This document shows positions 1-8,142 of a DNA stretch of 64,000 nt, piece by piece. The stretch is from Peptoniphilus sp. GNH. GTDB taxonomy: Bacteria > Bacillota > Clostridia > Tissierellales > Peptoniphilaceae. Where the stretch lies: assembly GCA_021307325.1 (NCBI GenBank), contig CP089931.1, positions 458,979-522,978 on the forward strand, in the 5' to 3' direction. A program made the position numbers and the translations under genes. Position 1 is the stretch's first letter. Every line of letters starts with the position of its first letter. The notes under the pieces are model-generated. The model saw nothing but the letters and a program-made list of their open reading frames with translations. It had not been told where the DNA came from and did no database searches.

Positions 1-312
1 TACTGTGACTTCAAGTTTGCTGCCTTCTTCTGCAACTAAATCATACCATTGATTTATTATATCTTGATCTTCATTATATTCTATAATTCCGAAATCTCTA
101 TCTTCACATTCACCGCTTTTTAGTATTCTATAATCGTGATTATTTTGAATATTAAAATCCAAAATTTCTTTAGAAACACCATAATCAAGAGCGGTGAACT
201 CTTCCATTTTTTCTATATTCGCCCTTTTTCCATTAACTTTCGGAAAATCAACATCAATTCGATTGACTCCTAGCCAGGAAAAAGTTTTAAAAGAAATATT
301 ATTCCCTTGCAT
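1..312 (-). CDS. sufD: SufD, Fe-S cluster scaffold subunit (N-terminal part, cut by window edge)
   Basis: The reading frame starts at an ATG ending at 312, eight bases after the sufB stop, with GGTGG as ribosome binding site, and stays open to base 1 (104 codons). The N-terminus carries the FSWLGVNRIDVDFP-type segment usual near the start of SufD proteins. SufD pairs with SufB in the SufBC2D complex that builds Fe-S clusters in the cytoplasm. Only the start is visible, so the beta-helix core cannot be checked; position as third gene of a sufC-sufB operon supports the call. Another SufB paralogue is the only serious alternative. Confidence 0.8.
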   Translation of the reverse strand, partial: MQGNNISFKTFSWLGVNRIDVDFPKVNGKRANIEKMEEFTALDYGVSKEILDFNIQNNHDYRILKSGECEDRDFGIIEYNEDQDIINQWYDLVAEEGSKLEVTV

Positions 313-319
313 TTTCCAC

Positions 320-1732
320 CTAACCTATACTTCCAACTAATTCCAAATTTATTAAATTGTTCATCTCTACCGCATATTCGAGAGGAAGCTCTTTTGCAAT
401 CGGCTCTGCAAATCCCCTAACTACAAGCGATCTAGCTTCTTCTTCATCAATTCCTCTGGACATCAAATAAAATATTACATCATCCGAGATTCTTCCTATC
501 TTAGCTTCGTGTCCCAAATCCACATTTGGATTTTTTATATTTATTGCAGGAATTGTGTCAGATCTTGACAAATTATCCAGCATCAAGGACTCACATGATG
601 TTGTAGATTTACAATTCTTGGCATCTGGAGCTACCTCTGTTAGTCCTCTGTAAACAGAAATTCCCCCGCCTTTCGAAATCGACTTTGAATTTATAGTCGA
701 TGTCGTATTGGATGCTGCATGCACTACTTGAGCGCCAGTATCTATGTTTTGACCAGCACCAGCAAATGAGATGCCTGTATATTCACTTTGGGCTCCTTCT
801 CCAACTAAGATTGAAGCAGGATAAAGCATGGATACTTTTGAACCAAATGAGCCTGAAATCCATTCAATCCTGCCATTTTTTTCTACTATGGCCCTCTTGG
901 TGTTTAAGTTATACATATTCCTTGACCAATTTTCAATAGTAGAATATCTAAGCGTAGCATTTTCGCCTATAAAAAGTTCAACGGCACCAGCGTGAAGATT
1001 AATCATGTTGTATTTAGGCGCCGAACAACCTTCAATAAAGTGACAATAAGCGTCATCTTCAATTATTATTAAAGTGTGCTCAAATTGACCTGCTCCAGGA
1101 GCATTCAAACGAAAGTATGATTGCAAAGGTATGTCAACTCTGACGCCCTTTGGAACATACACAAATGAGCCGCCAGACCAAACCGCATAATGAAGTGCGG
1201 CGTATCTGTGAAGAGTTGGTTTTATGCACTTTGAAAAATATTTCTTATATATATCTTCATACTCTCTAAGACCAGTTTCAAAATCTGTATATACTACTCC
1301 TTGGTCTATTAAATGTTGTTGAATATTGTGGTAGACAACTTCAGAGTCGTATTGGGCTCCTACACCTGATAACATAGATTCTTTTTCAGCTTCAGGTATT
1401 CCCAAGGCATCAAATGTGTCTCTTATTTCTTTTGGTACCTTCTTCCAATCATCTGAAAGGTTGGCTTTTGGCCTTATATAAGTAGTTATTTGATCCATGT
1501 CTACTTCTGATAAGTCCGGACCCCATTCGGGATTTTTTGAATTGTTAAATATCTTTAGAGCTTCAAGTCTTTTTTCTAACATCCATGTTGGTTCATTTTT
1601 TTCTTTGGAAATTTGTCTTACAATTTCTTCTGTGAGACCTTTTTCAGTCTTGGTAGTGTAAGTAAATTCATTTTTTATATCATAGACGCCTCTATCCATT
1701 TCTTCGATTTGAGTTTTTTCTCTTAGATTCAT
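320..1732 (-). CDS. sufB: SufB, Fe-S cluster assembly scaffold protein
   Basis: A 470-residue protein of normal SufB length. It contains the diagnostic C-terminal stretch SCESLMLDNLSRSDTIP with the conserved cysteine at about residue 380, the cluster-assembly cysteine of the family, followed by LGHEAKIG. SufB forms the scaffold with SufD, receives sulfur and iron, and is driven by the ATPase SufC. One base separates it from the sufC stop upstream and it runs directly into sufD, so the three are one transcript in the order sufC-sufB-sufD. No SufS or SufU is visible, but they may lie beyond the window edge. Confidence 0.97.
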   Translation of the reverse strand: MNLREKTQIEEMDRGVYDIKNEFTYTTKTEKGLTEEIVRQISKEKNEPTWMLEKRLEALKIFNNSKNPEWGPDLSEVDMDQITTYIRPKANLSDDWKKVPKEIRDTFDALGIPEAEKESMLSGVGAQYDSEVVYHNIQQHLIDQGVVYTDFETGLREYEDIYKKYFSKCIKPTLHRYAALHYAVWSGGSFVYVPKGVRVDIPLQSYFRLNAPGAGQFEHTLIIIEDDAYCHFIEGCSAPKYNMINLHAGAVELFIGENATLRYSTIENWSRNMYNLNTKRAIVEKNGRIEWISGSFGSKVSMLYPASILVGEGAQSEYTGISFAGAGQNIDTGAQVVHAASNTTSTINSKSISKGGGISVYRGLTEVAPDAKNCKSTTSCESLMLDNLSRSDTIPAINIKNPNVDLGHEAKIGRISDDVIFYLMSRGIDEEEARSLVVRGFAEPIAKELPLEYAVEMNNLINLELVGSIG

Positions 1733-1733
1733 G

Positions 1734-2483
1734 TCAGTTCACTCCCTTACGAAGCCAAGCAAATCCCTCATCTTCAATTCTATTAGCAATAGATTCATCG
1801 CCATTTATAACAATCTGTCCATTAATTATTACATGCACATGGTCTGGTTTAAGAGCTCTAATCAACTCTCTATGGTGAGTTATTATGATTACAGATTTGT
1901 TCTCATCCAAATATTCTTTTATTCCCTCTGAAACTATTCTGGTAGCATCGACATCTAAGCCTGAATCAGTTTCATCCAAAATCGCCAACTTAGGATTCAA
2001 CATAAGCATTTGAAGAATCTCATTTTTTTTCTTTTCTCCACCTGAAAATCCGACATTCAAATACCTTTGGGCATAGGAATGATCCATCTTCAAAAAGTCC
2101 ATTTTCTTATTCAATTCTTTTCTAAATTTTAAAATTCCAACATTTTCATCATCTATTGAATTTTTAGCTGTCCTTATAAAATTTTCAACAGAAATTCCAG
2201 CGACTTGATAAGGATTTTGGAAAGACATAAATAATCCTTTTTTAGCTCTCTTGTCAGTTGACATTTCAGTTATATCTTCTCCATCAAGTAAAATTCTTCC
2301 CCCTGAAACTTTATATGCTGGATTATTCATTATTACATTAGCTAATGTCGACTTTCCCGAACCATTTGGTCCCATAAGTATATGAACTTCGCCATAGTTG
2401 ATTTTTAAATTAATCTTTTTTAAAATCTCTTTGCCGGGTATGCCAGCAGAAAGATCTTCAATTTTTAATAATTCTCTTGCCAT
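1734..2483 (-). CDS. sufC: SufC, ATPase of the Fe-S assembly complex
   Basis: A 249-residue ABC-type ATPase. It has a Walker A GPNGSGKST at residues 38-46, the SufC-type signature FSGGEKKKNEI, and a Walker B LAILDETDSGLD in which the extra DSGLD is characteristic of SufC rather than of transporter ATPases. There are no membrane segments. SufC energises SufB-SufD during cluster assembly. It is the first gene of the suf operon, with an AGGAGG ribosome binding site just before the ATG and a TATAAT at 2512-2517. Confidence 0.97.
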   Translation of the reverse strand: MARELLKIEDLSAGIPGKEILKKINLKINYGEVHILMGPNGSGKSTLANVIMNNPAYKVSGGRILLDGEDITEMSTDKRAKKGLFMSFQNPYQVAGISVENFIRTAKNSIDDENVGILKFRKELNKKMDFLKMDHSYAQRYLNVGFSGGEKKKNEILQMLMLNPKLAILDETDSGLDVDATRIVSEGIKEYLDENKSVIIITHHRELIRALKPDHVHVIINGQIVINGDESIANRIEDEGFAWLRKGVN

Positions 2484-2511
2484 TTTTTCCTCCTAATATA
2501 TTCATACTAAT

Positions 2512-2545
2512 ATTATATACTAAAATAAAATAATTCCTAGGAATT
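2512..2545 (-). promoter_or_regulatory. suf operon promoter with an overlapping palindrome
   Basis: On the minus strand a TATAAT (2512-2517) lies 28 bases before the sufC ATG. Where the -35 box would be there is a perfect 14-bp palindrome AATTCCTAGGAATT (2532-2545). The same bases form part of the terminator stem of the preceding pilin genes, so the palindrome may be only that stem. Its position on the -35 region also suits a repressor site. No known operator consensus (IscR, Fur, PerR) is clearly matched. Confidence 0.5.
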
Positions 2546-2561
2546 ATCTAGGAATTATTTT
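2527..2561 (-). terminator. Terminator of the pilin gene cluster
   Basis: Near-perfect inverted repeat AAAATAATTCCTAG / CTAGGAATTATTTT (2527-2540 and 2548-2561) with a 7-base loop, about ten bases after the stop of the last pilin-cluster gene. A-rich and T-rich flanks on the two sides could make it work in either direction. Confidence 0.7.
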
Positions 2562-2571
2562 ATTTTTATAT

Positions 2572-3438
2572 TTATTTTTTTATTGATAAGATTCTAATTT
2601 TATAATTCGTATCATCATCTATGAGATTAGTAGGTATAAATCTCTTATTGTATTTAAAATTGATCTCCTCTTGTCTTCTCCTACTAATCAAAAATCCTTC
2701 TAGATCTATGTGTGAGCCCGGCTCAATTTGTCCATCATCAAGATATATACCAAGTATCTTAGCCCCATAAGAACGTATTGCAGATCGATTTATCACAACA
2801 GCATTAAGGATAAGTCCCTCTTGTAAGACCAATGGCGCCCTGACATCTATAATATAAGCCCTTATAGGATCGAGTAATATTTTACCATCTTTGTTTTCTA
2901 GAATAAGATTTATACCTTCTGATCTTAATTCACACGGCTTATCTATTATTAAACTTTGGTAGTAAAAAGACTTGAAATTTTCAATTTTATTATAATAATT
3001 TTGGTAGTCTATTTCTTCAAGTGTCTTATCAAGGTTTTTTTCATCGAAAAGTCCCCTATCAAGCTTACCCTTCAAACTCATTTCTGACTTTATATTTTTA
3101 TAATATACTTCAGCTGTAATTGTAAATTCACCTTTTTTAACGTCGTAGGTCAATTTTGCATTATACTTTGCCATAAGAGGCGTAGTAAAATCTTTATTCA
3201 ATCTCCTAGTCTCAGTTCTTAGATTCTTCGATTCATCTATAATTAGTTTTTTAACTTCATTATCTGATATTATTTCGTTTAGATAGCTTTCTGCTAGATA
3301 ATCCGCCTGAATTTGATATTGTAAATTTTTCTTTGCTATGCCATTTACATATCCTACATCAGCTAGAAAATATACGACTACAACTAAAAGCAGAAACACA
3401 AATAGGCTTGCTATAAATGTAAATCCCTTAATTTTCAT
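2572..3438 (-). CDS. Membrane-anchored minor pilin-like protein (PilX/GspK position)
   Basis: A 288-residue protein with one N-terminal hydrophobic segment (about residues 7-28) after MKIKG and a long extracytoplasmic region. The N-terminus KGFTFIASLFVFLLL resembles a prepilin leader (cleavage after G5, then F), but it lacks the usual glutamate at mature position 5. It is the last gene of a cluster of prepilin-like genes and overlaps the preceding one by 11 bases. Proteins at this position are often PilX/GspK-type minor pilins. The body has no motif I recognise, so the role as a minor pilin is inferred from context. Confidence 0.5.
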   Translation of the reverse strand: MKIKGFTFIASLFVFLLLVVVVYFLADVGYVNGIAKKNLQYQIQADYLAESYLNEIISDNEVKKLIIDESKNLRTETRRLNKDFTTPLMAKYNAKLTYDVKKGEFTITAEVYYKNIKSEMSLKGKLDRGLFDEKNLDKTLEEIDYQNYYNKIENFKSFYYQSLIIDKPCELRSEGINLILENKDGKILLDPIRAYIIDVRAPLVLQEGLILNAVVINRSAIRSYGAKILGIYLDDGQIEPGSHIDLEGFLISRRRQEEINFKYNKRFIPTNLIDDDTNYKIRILSIKK

Positions 3439-3934
3439 AAGCCCACCTCAACGCCAGATCTCTGTATAGCTTATGTTTTTCATTCTCTATTTCTAAATGA
3501 AGGATTCCCCTTTCCTTGTCAATTAGAGAATTTGATATAGATTTACTTGATTGCAAAATCAAATTCTTTCCGACCATATAAGAGAATGAATTTATTGTCA
3601 AATTTATAAGCCCTGGCTCATCTTCAAATGCAAGTCTGTATAAGTTTTCTCCTTCAATCTTGTATGTAATGTAACTTGTTCTTGTAGGCGAATTTTTTAT
3701 AAAATAAAATCCTATTCCACCATTCATGGGAATGATTCCATCTGCTGAAGATATGTCCTCCTCCATATAGTCTAGAGCAAATTCAAGTCCTCCATAATTT
3801 GCCTCTTTATTCGAAAATTCAAGAGTTTTATATGTTTGAAATATTATGGAAGCTAGTACAATGCAAATTATAGATGAAATACCAAGACTAATGACTAGCT
3901 CCAATAAGGAAAAGCCCTTTTTTCGCTCGAGCAA
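3428..3934 (-). CDS. Type IV prepilin-like protein (PilW/GspJ-like)
   Basis: The prepilin signal KKG|FSLLELVISLGI with glutamate at mature position 5 is clear, followed by a hydrophobic helix. The frame stays open up to 4000, but the preceding gene ends at 3888 and a 28-residue leader would be too long. I prefer the TTG ending at 3934, which has AAGGA 11 bases before it and gives a six-residue leader. Another TTG at 3943 is possible. The gene overlaps the previous one by about 47 bases, a translationally coupled arrangement. The mature protein is about 160 residues, normal for PilW/GspJ-like minor pilins. Confidence 0.7.
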   Translation of the reverse strand: MLERKKGFSLLELVISLGISSIICIVLASIIFQTYKTLEFSNKEANYGGLEFALDYMEEDISSADGIIPMNGGIGFYFIKNSPTRTSYITYKIEGENLYRLAFEDEPGLINLTINSFSYMVGKNLILQSSKSISNSLIDKERGILHLEIENEKHKLYRDLALRWAYEN

Positions 3935-4241
3935 ATAACTCAATTTCCTTTTTACTTTTAGGGTCAAGTGCTTTGATTCTGATTTCATCAAGTCCGCCAA
4001 CTTCCTTTTTATCTACTTCTAGTTCAAAATTATTTTTATTATGAACCGCTTCTTTTTCATAGTAACTTGCAGCTATTTCTCTTTCCATGGCCGATTTTGC
4101 AAAATTTAATAATTCCTCATAATTTCTTCTTTCTCTTGAGGACTTGTTTATGGCTATTAGCGACGGAAAAACCACAGCTATTAATAAACTCACTAACATA
4201 AGCGCTAGTACAGCATCTAATATAGAAAAGGCTTTTTTCAA
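3888..4241 (-). CDS. Small prepilin-like protein (PilV/GspI-like)
   Basis: A 117-residue protein beginning MKKA|FSILDAVLALMLVSLLI, a short prepilin leader and hydrophobic helix. Mature position 5 is aspartate instead of the usual glutamate. The remainder is a short charged domain with no further motif. It lies between two other prepilin-like genes in the same orientation and overlaps the next one. Such small minor pilins prime pilus or pseudopilus assembly after cleavage by a PilD-type peptidase, which is not encoded in the window. Confidence 0.6.
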   Translation of the reverse strand: MKKAFSILDAVLALMLVSLLIAVVFPSLIAINKSSRERRNYEELLNFAKSAMEREIAASYYEKEAVHNKNNFELEVDKKEVGGLDEIRIKALDPKSKKEIELFARAKKGLFLIGASH

Positions 4242-4245
4242 ATTA

Positions 4246-4665
4246 TCACCTTATTTCAACCCTTCCCGAGACAGGAAGCACAACAATTTTATATGATTTT
4301 CTTCTGCCTTTGAAAAATAGACTACAAGCTCCCTCATAAGATGGAATTCCTCTTCTTGTAAATTTGATGATATATCTATTTGAATTTACGTCATCATATC
4401 TCAAATGAACAAACTTTTTTTCAAACTTGTAGCCCGATTCCAGCTCAATTTTTATATTATCCTCAGAAAAACACACCTTACTAGGACTTGAGTTTGTCCT
4501 TGCCATATCTCTTGCCGAAATTATATAATTTCTAATCTTCTTAACTTCCATTTTCTCATCAAGCCCAGCTATTGATGAAATAGAATTCATTGATATAGAA
4601 AGAATAATCATTATAATGGCTACAACGACCACTAGTTCTAAAAGACTATAGGCTCTTTTAGTCAA
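4246..4665 (-). CDS. Prepilin-like protein (GspH/FimT-like)
   Basis: The N-terminus KRA|YSLLELVVVVAIIMI is a standard class III prepilin signal with glutamate at mature position 5. The likely start is a TTG ending at 4665 (reading MTKRAYSLLE), because GGAAG lies 8 bases upstream; an earlier in-frame TTG at 4683 would add six residues. The C-terminal part ends in GRVEIR, reminiscent of the beta-rich GspH/FimT end. It overlaps the upstream PilO-like gene by 8 bases. Confidence 0.7.
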   Translation of the reverse strand: MTKRAYSLLELVVVVAIIMIILSISMNSISSIAGLDEKMEVKKIRNYIISARDMARTNSSPSKVCFSEDNIKIELESGYKFEKKFVHLRYDDVNSNRYIIKFTRRGIPSYEGACSLFFKGRRKSYKIVVLPVSGRVEIR

Positions 4666-5461
4666 AAGAATCACTTCCCACAATTATTCTCCCTTTTTCA
4701 TAAACTTGATTTGAAAGTCTATAATCCAAAGAAATATCAGATTTATTTTCAAGAGATTTCATATCTAAATAAAACCATTTCCCTGCTTCTAGATCCAAGA
4801 GGTTTGTTTTTTCTTCTTTGCTTTTATTGTCTATGTATCTAAGGCTAAGACTTCCTCTTGCTTTGTCGTCCACCTTTACCCTCATTTTTGACATTTTAGT
4901 CATTTCATCATCCAGTTTGAAACTTATTACTTTTCCGGTACTAGAATCAGTAGTCTCGTAATCAAATATAAGCATTGAATCACTTTCATTTTTTTCATAA
5001 TCAACTCCATAAAAAGGTACATCAACAAATTTTACCGGTGATTTATTAAGTTCTTTTTGATCTAAAGCATTTTCAGAAGAATTTGTCTTTTCTTCTTTTG
5101 TCGTATCAAAAAACTCCACATCCCTTATCTTGTCTTTTTTACTTGTTCTGTCAAATGCATAAGTATCTATATTCTTGACATTTTCAGACTCTTTAAACTT
5201 TTCTCCTGCAAGCAATTCTTTTGGAGCAGATTCTAAATTATTGTCCTCTTCTTCGATTTTTTCTTCTGGATTTTTTTCTTCAAATCTATCTAATTTTACA
5301 TCTGAAATTTTATTTTCAATTATTTGGGTTTCTATCTTAATCATTTCCAATTTTTGAATTTTTTTTGCAAAAAATACTTTATATATAAGAACCTGTAATA
5401 TTATAAGCATCAAAATTACTAATAGAACTTTTTCTCTAGAAGTGAGCGTTTTGTAATTCAT
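4658..5461 (-). CDS. Membrane-anchored PilO/GspM-like protein with a long charged linker
   Basis: A 267-residue protein starting at the ATG ending at 5461 (GGAAGTGGA upstream). The frame extends to 5527, but that part overlaps the SGNH gene and lacks a binding site. One transmembrane segment (about residues 12-27) follows LTSREK, then a helical stretch and a very acidic, low-complexity linker (about residues 40-150), and a folded C-terminal part. The short cytoplasmic end, single helix and coil resemble PilO/GspM pilus platform proteins, and the cluster supports this. The linker is unusual for that family, so the assignment is tentative. Confidence 0.45.
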   Translation of the reverse strand: MNYKTLTSREKVLLVILMLIILQVLIYKVFFAKKIQKLEMIKIETQIIENKISDVKLDRFEEKNPEEKIEEEDNNLESAPKELLAGEKFKESENVKNIDTYAFDRTSKKDKIRDVEFFDTTKEEKTNSSENALDQKELNKSPVKFVDVPFYGVDYEKNESDSMLIFDYETTDSSTGKVISFKLDDEMTKMSKMRVKVDDKARGSLSLRYIDNKSKEEKTNLLDLEAGKWFYLDMKSLENKSDISLDYRLSNQVYEKGRIIVGSDSFD

Positions 5462-5999
5462 TTTCCACTTCCTTTTTGAAAAATTCAGCCATTTTTTGAT
5501 GGGCCCATGTGTTTGGATGCAAACCATCTAAAAAGACATTTTTGCCTTCATTTTCAAGTTGTTTGAAAAGTCTATTAAAATCAATTAGGAATATTTTATT
5601 TTCATTTTCTAAGTAATAGTCTCTAAACGCCCCCAGCTTGTACCTTATATATTCGGATACACTATCATTCGCCGCAAAAAAATCTATTTTATCTTCACTT
5701 GCACATGGAGATATCCCTAAGATAGGCCTAGAGTTCTTTTTATTTATGAGTTTAATTATTTCATCAGTACCATTTATTAAAAACTCGCTGCTCGCTCCTG
5801 ATATTATGTCATTTATCCCAACCATAAAAAAACTATAATCTAGAAGCTCACTTTTTTCTATAATTTTGTATGTATCAGATATTCGTCCACCATTTTCACC
5901 ATAATTGTAATTATCCTTACCAAGCAAGTAGACCCAATTTTTATCTCTTAAAACGCCAAAACCCCTAACTAATGAATCTCCAAAAAATTTTATTTTCAT
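5436..5999 (-). CDS. SGNH/GDSL-family esterase or lipase
   Basis: A 187-residue hydrolase with the four SGNH blocks: FFGDSLVRGFG near the N-terminus (catalytic Ser in GDS), GENGGRISD, VGINDI (block III, Asn) and DGLHPN (block V, Asp and His). No signal peptide is seen, so it acts in the cytoplasm like TesA-type lysophospholipases or arylesterases without a leader. The ATG at 5999 has GAGGAT upstream. A hairpin terminator lies between this gene and the TrpR-like gene, so expression may come from readthrough or a promoter inside that gene. Confidence 0.85.
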   Translation of the reverse strand: MKIKFFGDSLVRGFGVLRDKNWVYLLGKDNYNYGENGGRISDTYKIIEKSELLDYSFFMVGINDIISGASSEFLINGTDEIIKLINKKNSRPILGISPCASEDKIDFFAANDSVSEYIRYKLGAFRDYYLENENKIFLIDFNRLFKQLENEGKNVFLDGLHPNTWAHQKMAEFFKKEVENELQNAHF

Positions 6000-6012
6000 A
6001 ATTTATCCTCAT

Positions 6013-6034
6013 ATAAAAAAAGAGCCTAGCTCTT
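6013..6034 (-). terminator. Short intrinsic terminator after the TrpR-like gene
   Basis: Minus strand: stem AAGAGC / GCTCTT with loop TAG, then a run of seven T (6013-6034). It overlaps the stop of the TrpR-like gene and lies only 14 bases before the SGNH start. The stem is weak, so readthrough is likely. Confidence 0.55.
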
Positions 6035-6332
6035 ATTTTATAAGACCTAGACGCCTTAATACAACTTTGTATCCATCAGCTCCGTAATTAAGACTCCTAT
6101 TGATTCTTGAGATAGTTGCTGTACTTGCTCCAGTTATTTCTTCTATTTCATGATATGTCCTTCTTTGAATTAAAAGCTTAACAACTTGAAGTCTTTGTGC
6201 GATTGCTTGTAATTCTTTAATTGTACAAATATCTTCAAAAAATCTATAGCACTCTTCTGAATCTTGTAAAAGAAGTATCGCTTCAAACAATCCATCTATC
6301 TGTTCCGATTTTATTCTTGATTCGTATGACAT
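6033..6332 (-). CDS. TrpR-like family DNA-binding protein (YerC/YecD type)
   Basis: A 99-residue protein matching the YerC/YecD group of TrpR-fold regulators: an all-helical protein with the helix-turn-helix segment RTYHEIEEITGASTATISR and the nearby FFEDICTIKELQAIAQRLQVVKLL, both typical of this family. These proteins are related to the tryptophan repressor, but their ligand is usually unknown. It has its own promoter (TTGACT-17-TAATAT) and an AAGGAGGA ribosome binding site. The downstream SGNH and pilin genes may be under partial readthrough. No tryptophan biosynthesis genes are nearby. Confidence 0.85.
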   Translation of the reverse strand: MSYESRIKSEQIDGLFEAILLLQDSEECYRFFEDICTIKELQAIAQRLQVVKLLIQRRTYHEIEEITGASTATISRINRSLNYGADGYKVVLRRLGLIK

Positions 6333-6361
6333 ATGTCCTCCTTATCTGTAATTACAATATA

Positions 6362-6390
6362 ATATTAGCAAGTTTATATGCTAAAGTCAA
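6362..6390 (-). promoter_or_regulatory. Promoter of the TrpR-like gene
   Basis: Minus strand TTGACT (6385-6390), 17 bases, TAATAT (6362-6367), about 30 bases before the ATG. Confidence 0.7.
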
Positions 6391-6395
6391 CATTA

Positions 6396-6426
6396 AAAGA
6401 AAAACTCTCTAACCCTTGTAGAGAGT
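6396..6426 (-). terminator. Terminator of the rubrerythrin gene
   Basis: Minus strand hairpin ACTCTCTA / TAGAGAGT (6419-6426 with 6404-6411) followed by TTTTCTTTT, 17 bases after the rubrerythrin stop. Confidence 0.85.
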
Positions 6427-6442
6427 CCTTCTTTTATTTAAA

Positions 6443-6985
6443 TTAATATGCAATAAATGCTGATGCTTTACATCCACAAATTGGGCATTGTGCTTCTTCT
6501 TCGAAAGTTATATATCCACAAACAGGACACATATAAATATTTTCAACTGCTATATCTTTGCCAGAATCAACAGCTTTTTTTGCTTCTTCATATCTTATTG
6601 CATGAACTTTTTCTGCTTCAATTGCAAATCTCATAGCCTTTACAGCTTCTTTTTCTTCTTGCATTTGAGCAACTGCGATGTAGGCTGGGTACATTTGGGT
6701 GTATTCAAAAACTTCTCCGCCGATTGCTCCAGCAAGATTTTCTGAAGTTGTTCCTATACCAAATCCTGCACCCGATGTAACTGTAAAATCGCCGTGAACA
6801 TCTTTAAGAGCCTTAAAATGTAAAGTTGCATGAACTCTTTCTGCATGCGATGTTGCATCAAAAAGTCTTTTTACATTTGGGAAGCCTTCTTTTTTTGCTG
6901 CATCTCCCCAAATAAGATATCTCATATGAGCTTGTGATTCCCCACCAAAAGCTGAACGTAAATTTTCTTGTGTCATTGCATTCAT
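6443..6985 (-). CDS. rbr: Rubrerythrin
   Basis: A 180-residue di-iron peroxidase. The four-helix ferritin-like part carries the iron-ligand motifs GESQAHMRY and HAERVH near the N-terminus and EAVKAMRFAIEAEKVH in the second half. A C-terminal rubredoxin-like domain has two CPxCG knuckles (CPVCGY and CPICGC). Rubrerythrins reduce hydrogen peroxide in the cytoplasm of anaerobes with electrons from rubredoxin or NAD(P)H. It is monocistronic, with an GGAGG ribosome binding site and a strong terminator. Its presence fits an anaerobic or aerotolerant host. Confidence 0.95.
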   Translation of the reverse strand: MNAMTQENLRSAFGGESQAHMRYLIWGDAAKKEGFPNVKRLFDATSHAERVHATLHFKALKDVHGDFTVTSGAGFGIGTTSENLAGAIGGEVFEYTQMYPAYIAVAQMQEEKEAVKAMRFAIEAEKVHAIRYEEAKKAVDSGKDIAVENIYMCPVCGYITFEEEAQCPICGCKASAFIAY

Positions 6986-7070
6986 TCTATTACCTCCAAA
7001 ATAATAATTCTTAATGTACCTAATTTCCCCAAATTTCGGTACACTCTATGTTTACCCCTTTTATTAAATG

Positions 7071-8141
7071 TTAAGCATATACGCTTTCCATCTTTTGTGC
7101 TTGATCAAAAGTTGTAAGCTCATCTATGATTTCATCTAAGTCCCCGTCATTTATGTCATTTATCTTATAAAGTGTTAAGTTGATTCTGTGATCGGTTACT
7201 CTACCTTGAGGATAATTATAAGTTCTTATCCTCTCCGATCTGTCACCTGTTCCTATTTGGGTTCTCTTCTCTTTTGTTAGTTTATCATTTTGTTCCGTAA
7301 TTTTTAAATCATACAAGCGAGACTTCAAAATTTTCATGGCCTTTTCTTTGTTTTTCAACTGAGACTTCTCATCTTGGCACGACACAACCATTCCAGATGG
7401 TATGTGAGTTATTCTTACAGCTGAGTCAGTCGTGTTTACAGACTGTCCACCATTTCCCGATGATCTGAATACATCTACTCTTATATCTTGTGGATTTATT
7501 TGTATCTCAACATCATCTACTTCTGGCAAAACAGCTACCGTCGCTGTGGATGTATGAATCCTTCCCGAGCTTTCTGTCTCTGGCACTCTCTGAACTCTAT
7601 GAACTCCTGATTCATACTTTAATCTAGAGTAGGCACCTCTACCTTCTATCATAAATATTACTTCCTTATATCCGCCAATACCAATCTCATTTGTATTCAT
7701 CAAATCAACTTTCCATCCATGTCTTTCAGCATATCTTGAATATTGTCTAAACAAAACTCCCGCAAAAAGAGCCGCTTCATCCCCGCCGGCTCCAGCACGA
7801 ATTTCAACAATTACATTTTTTTTGTCATTTGGGTCTTTGGGCACTATTAGAATTTTAAGTTCTTCTTCTAAGGTCTTAATTTTTTCTTCATTTTCCTTAA
7901 TATCTTCTCTCACAAGCTCTCTCATATCCTCTTCGAGCTTATCGTTGAGCATTTCTTTTGAGTCTTCAAGATTGCTCTTGCATTCTTTATAGGCCCTATA
8001 TTTTGAAACTATAGGCTCTAGTTCCCCATGCTCTATGGCTAGTTTTTGAAATTCTGCTGAGTTTGATATTATTTCCGGATCTATTAAGAGCTTCTCAAGC
8101 TCTAAATATCTGTCCTCAAATACTGATAGTTTATCGTACAT
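7071..8141 (-). CDS. prfA: Peptide chain release factor 1
   Basis: RF1 of about 356 residues. The GGQ loop is in [19 protein letters not shown] and the RF1-type stop-codon reading motif appears as PET in [14 protein letters not shown]. It terminates translation at UAA and UAG by hydrolysing peptidyl-tRNA. I place the start at the ATG ending at 8141 (MYDKLSVF), which has AAGAGGA upstream, not at the longer frame start 8159, which lies inside prmC. It is the last gene of rpmE-DUF1385-prmC-prfA, and prmC methylates the glutamine of its GGQ motif. Confidence 0.97.
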   Translation of the reverse strand: MYDKLSVFEDRYLELEKLLIDPEIISNSAEFQKLAIEHGELEPIVSKYRAYKECKSNLEDSKEMLNDKLEEDMRELVREDIKENEEKIKTLEEELKILIVPKDPNDKKNVIVEIRAGAGGDEAALFAGVLFRQYSRYAERHGWKVDLMNTNEIGIGGYKEVIFMIEGRGAYSRLKYESGVHRVQRVPETESSGRIHTSTATVAVLPEVDDVEIQINPQDIRVDVFRSSGNGGQSVNTTDSAVRITHIPSGMVVSCQDEKSQLKNKEKAMKILKSRLYDLKITEQNDKLTKEKRTQIGTGDRSERIRTYNYPQGRVTDHRINLTLYKINDINDGDLDEIIDELTTFDQAQKMESVYA

Positions 8142-8142
8142 A

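Noticed and set aside
700-939. Plus-strand frame within sufB and similar frames inside smc, valS, ftsY, guaB and others
   Set aside because: These are shadow frames opposite well-identified genes and have no own ribosome sites or family motifs.
6986-7070. PerR-like box in front of rubrerythrin
   Set aside because: The AT-rich inverted sequence there matches the PerR consensus at too few positions.
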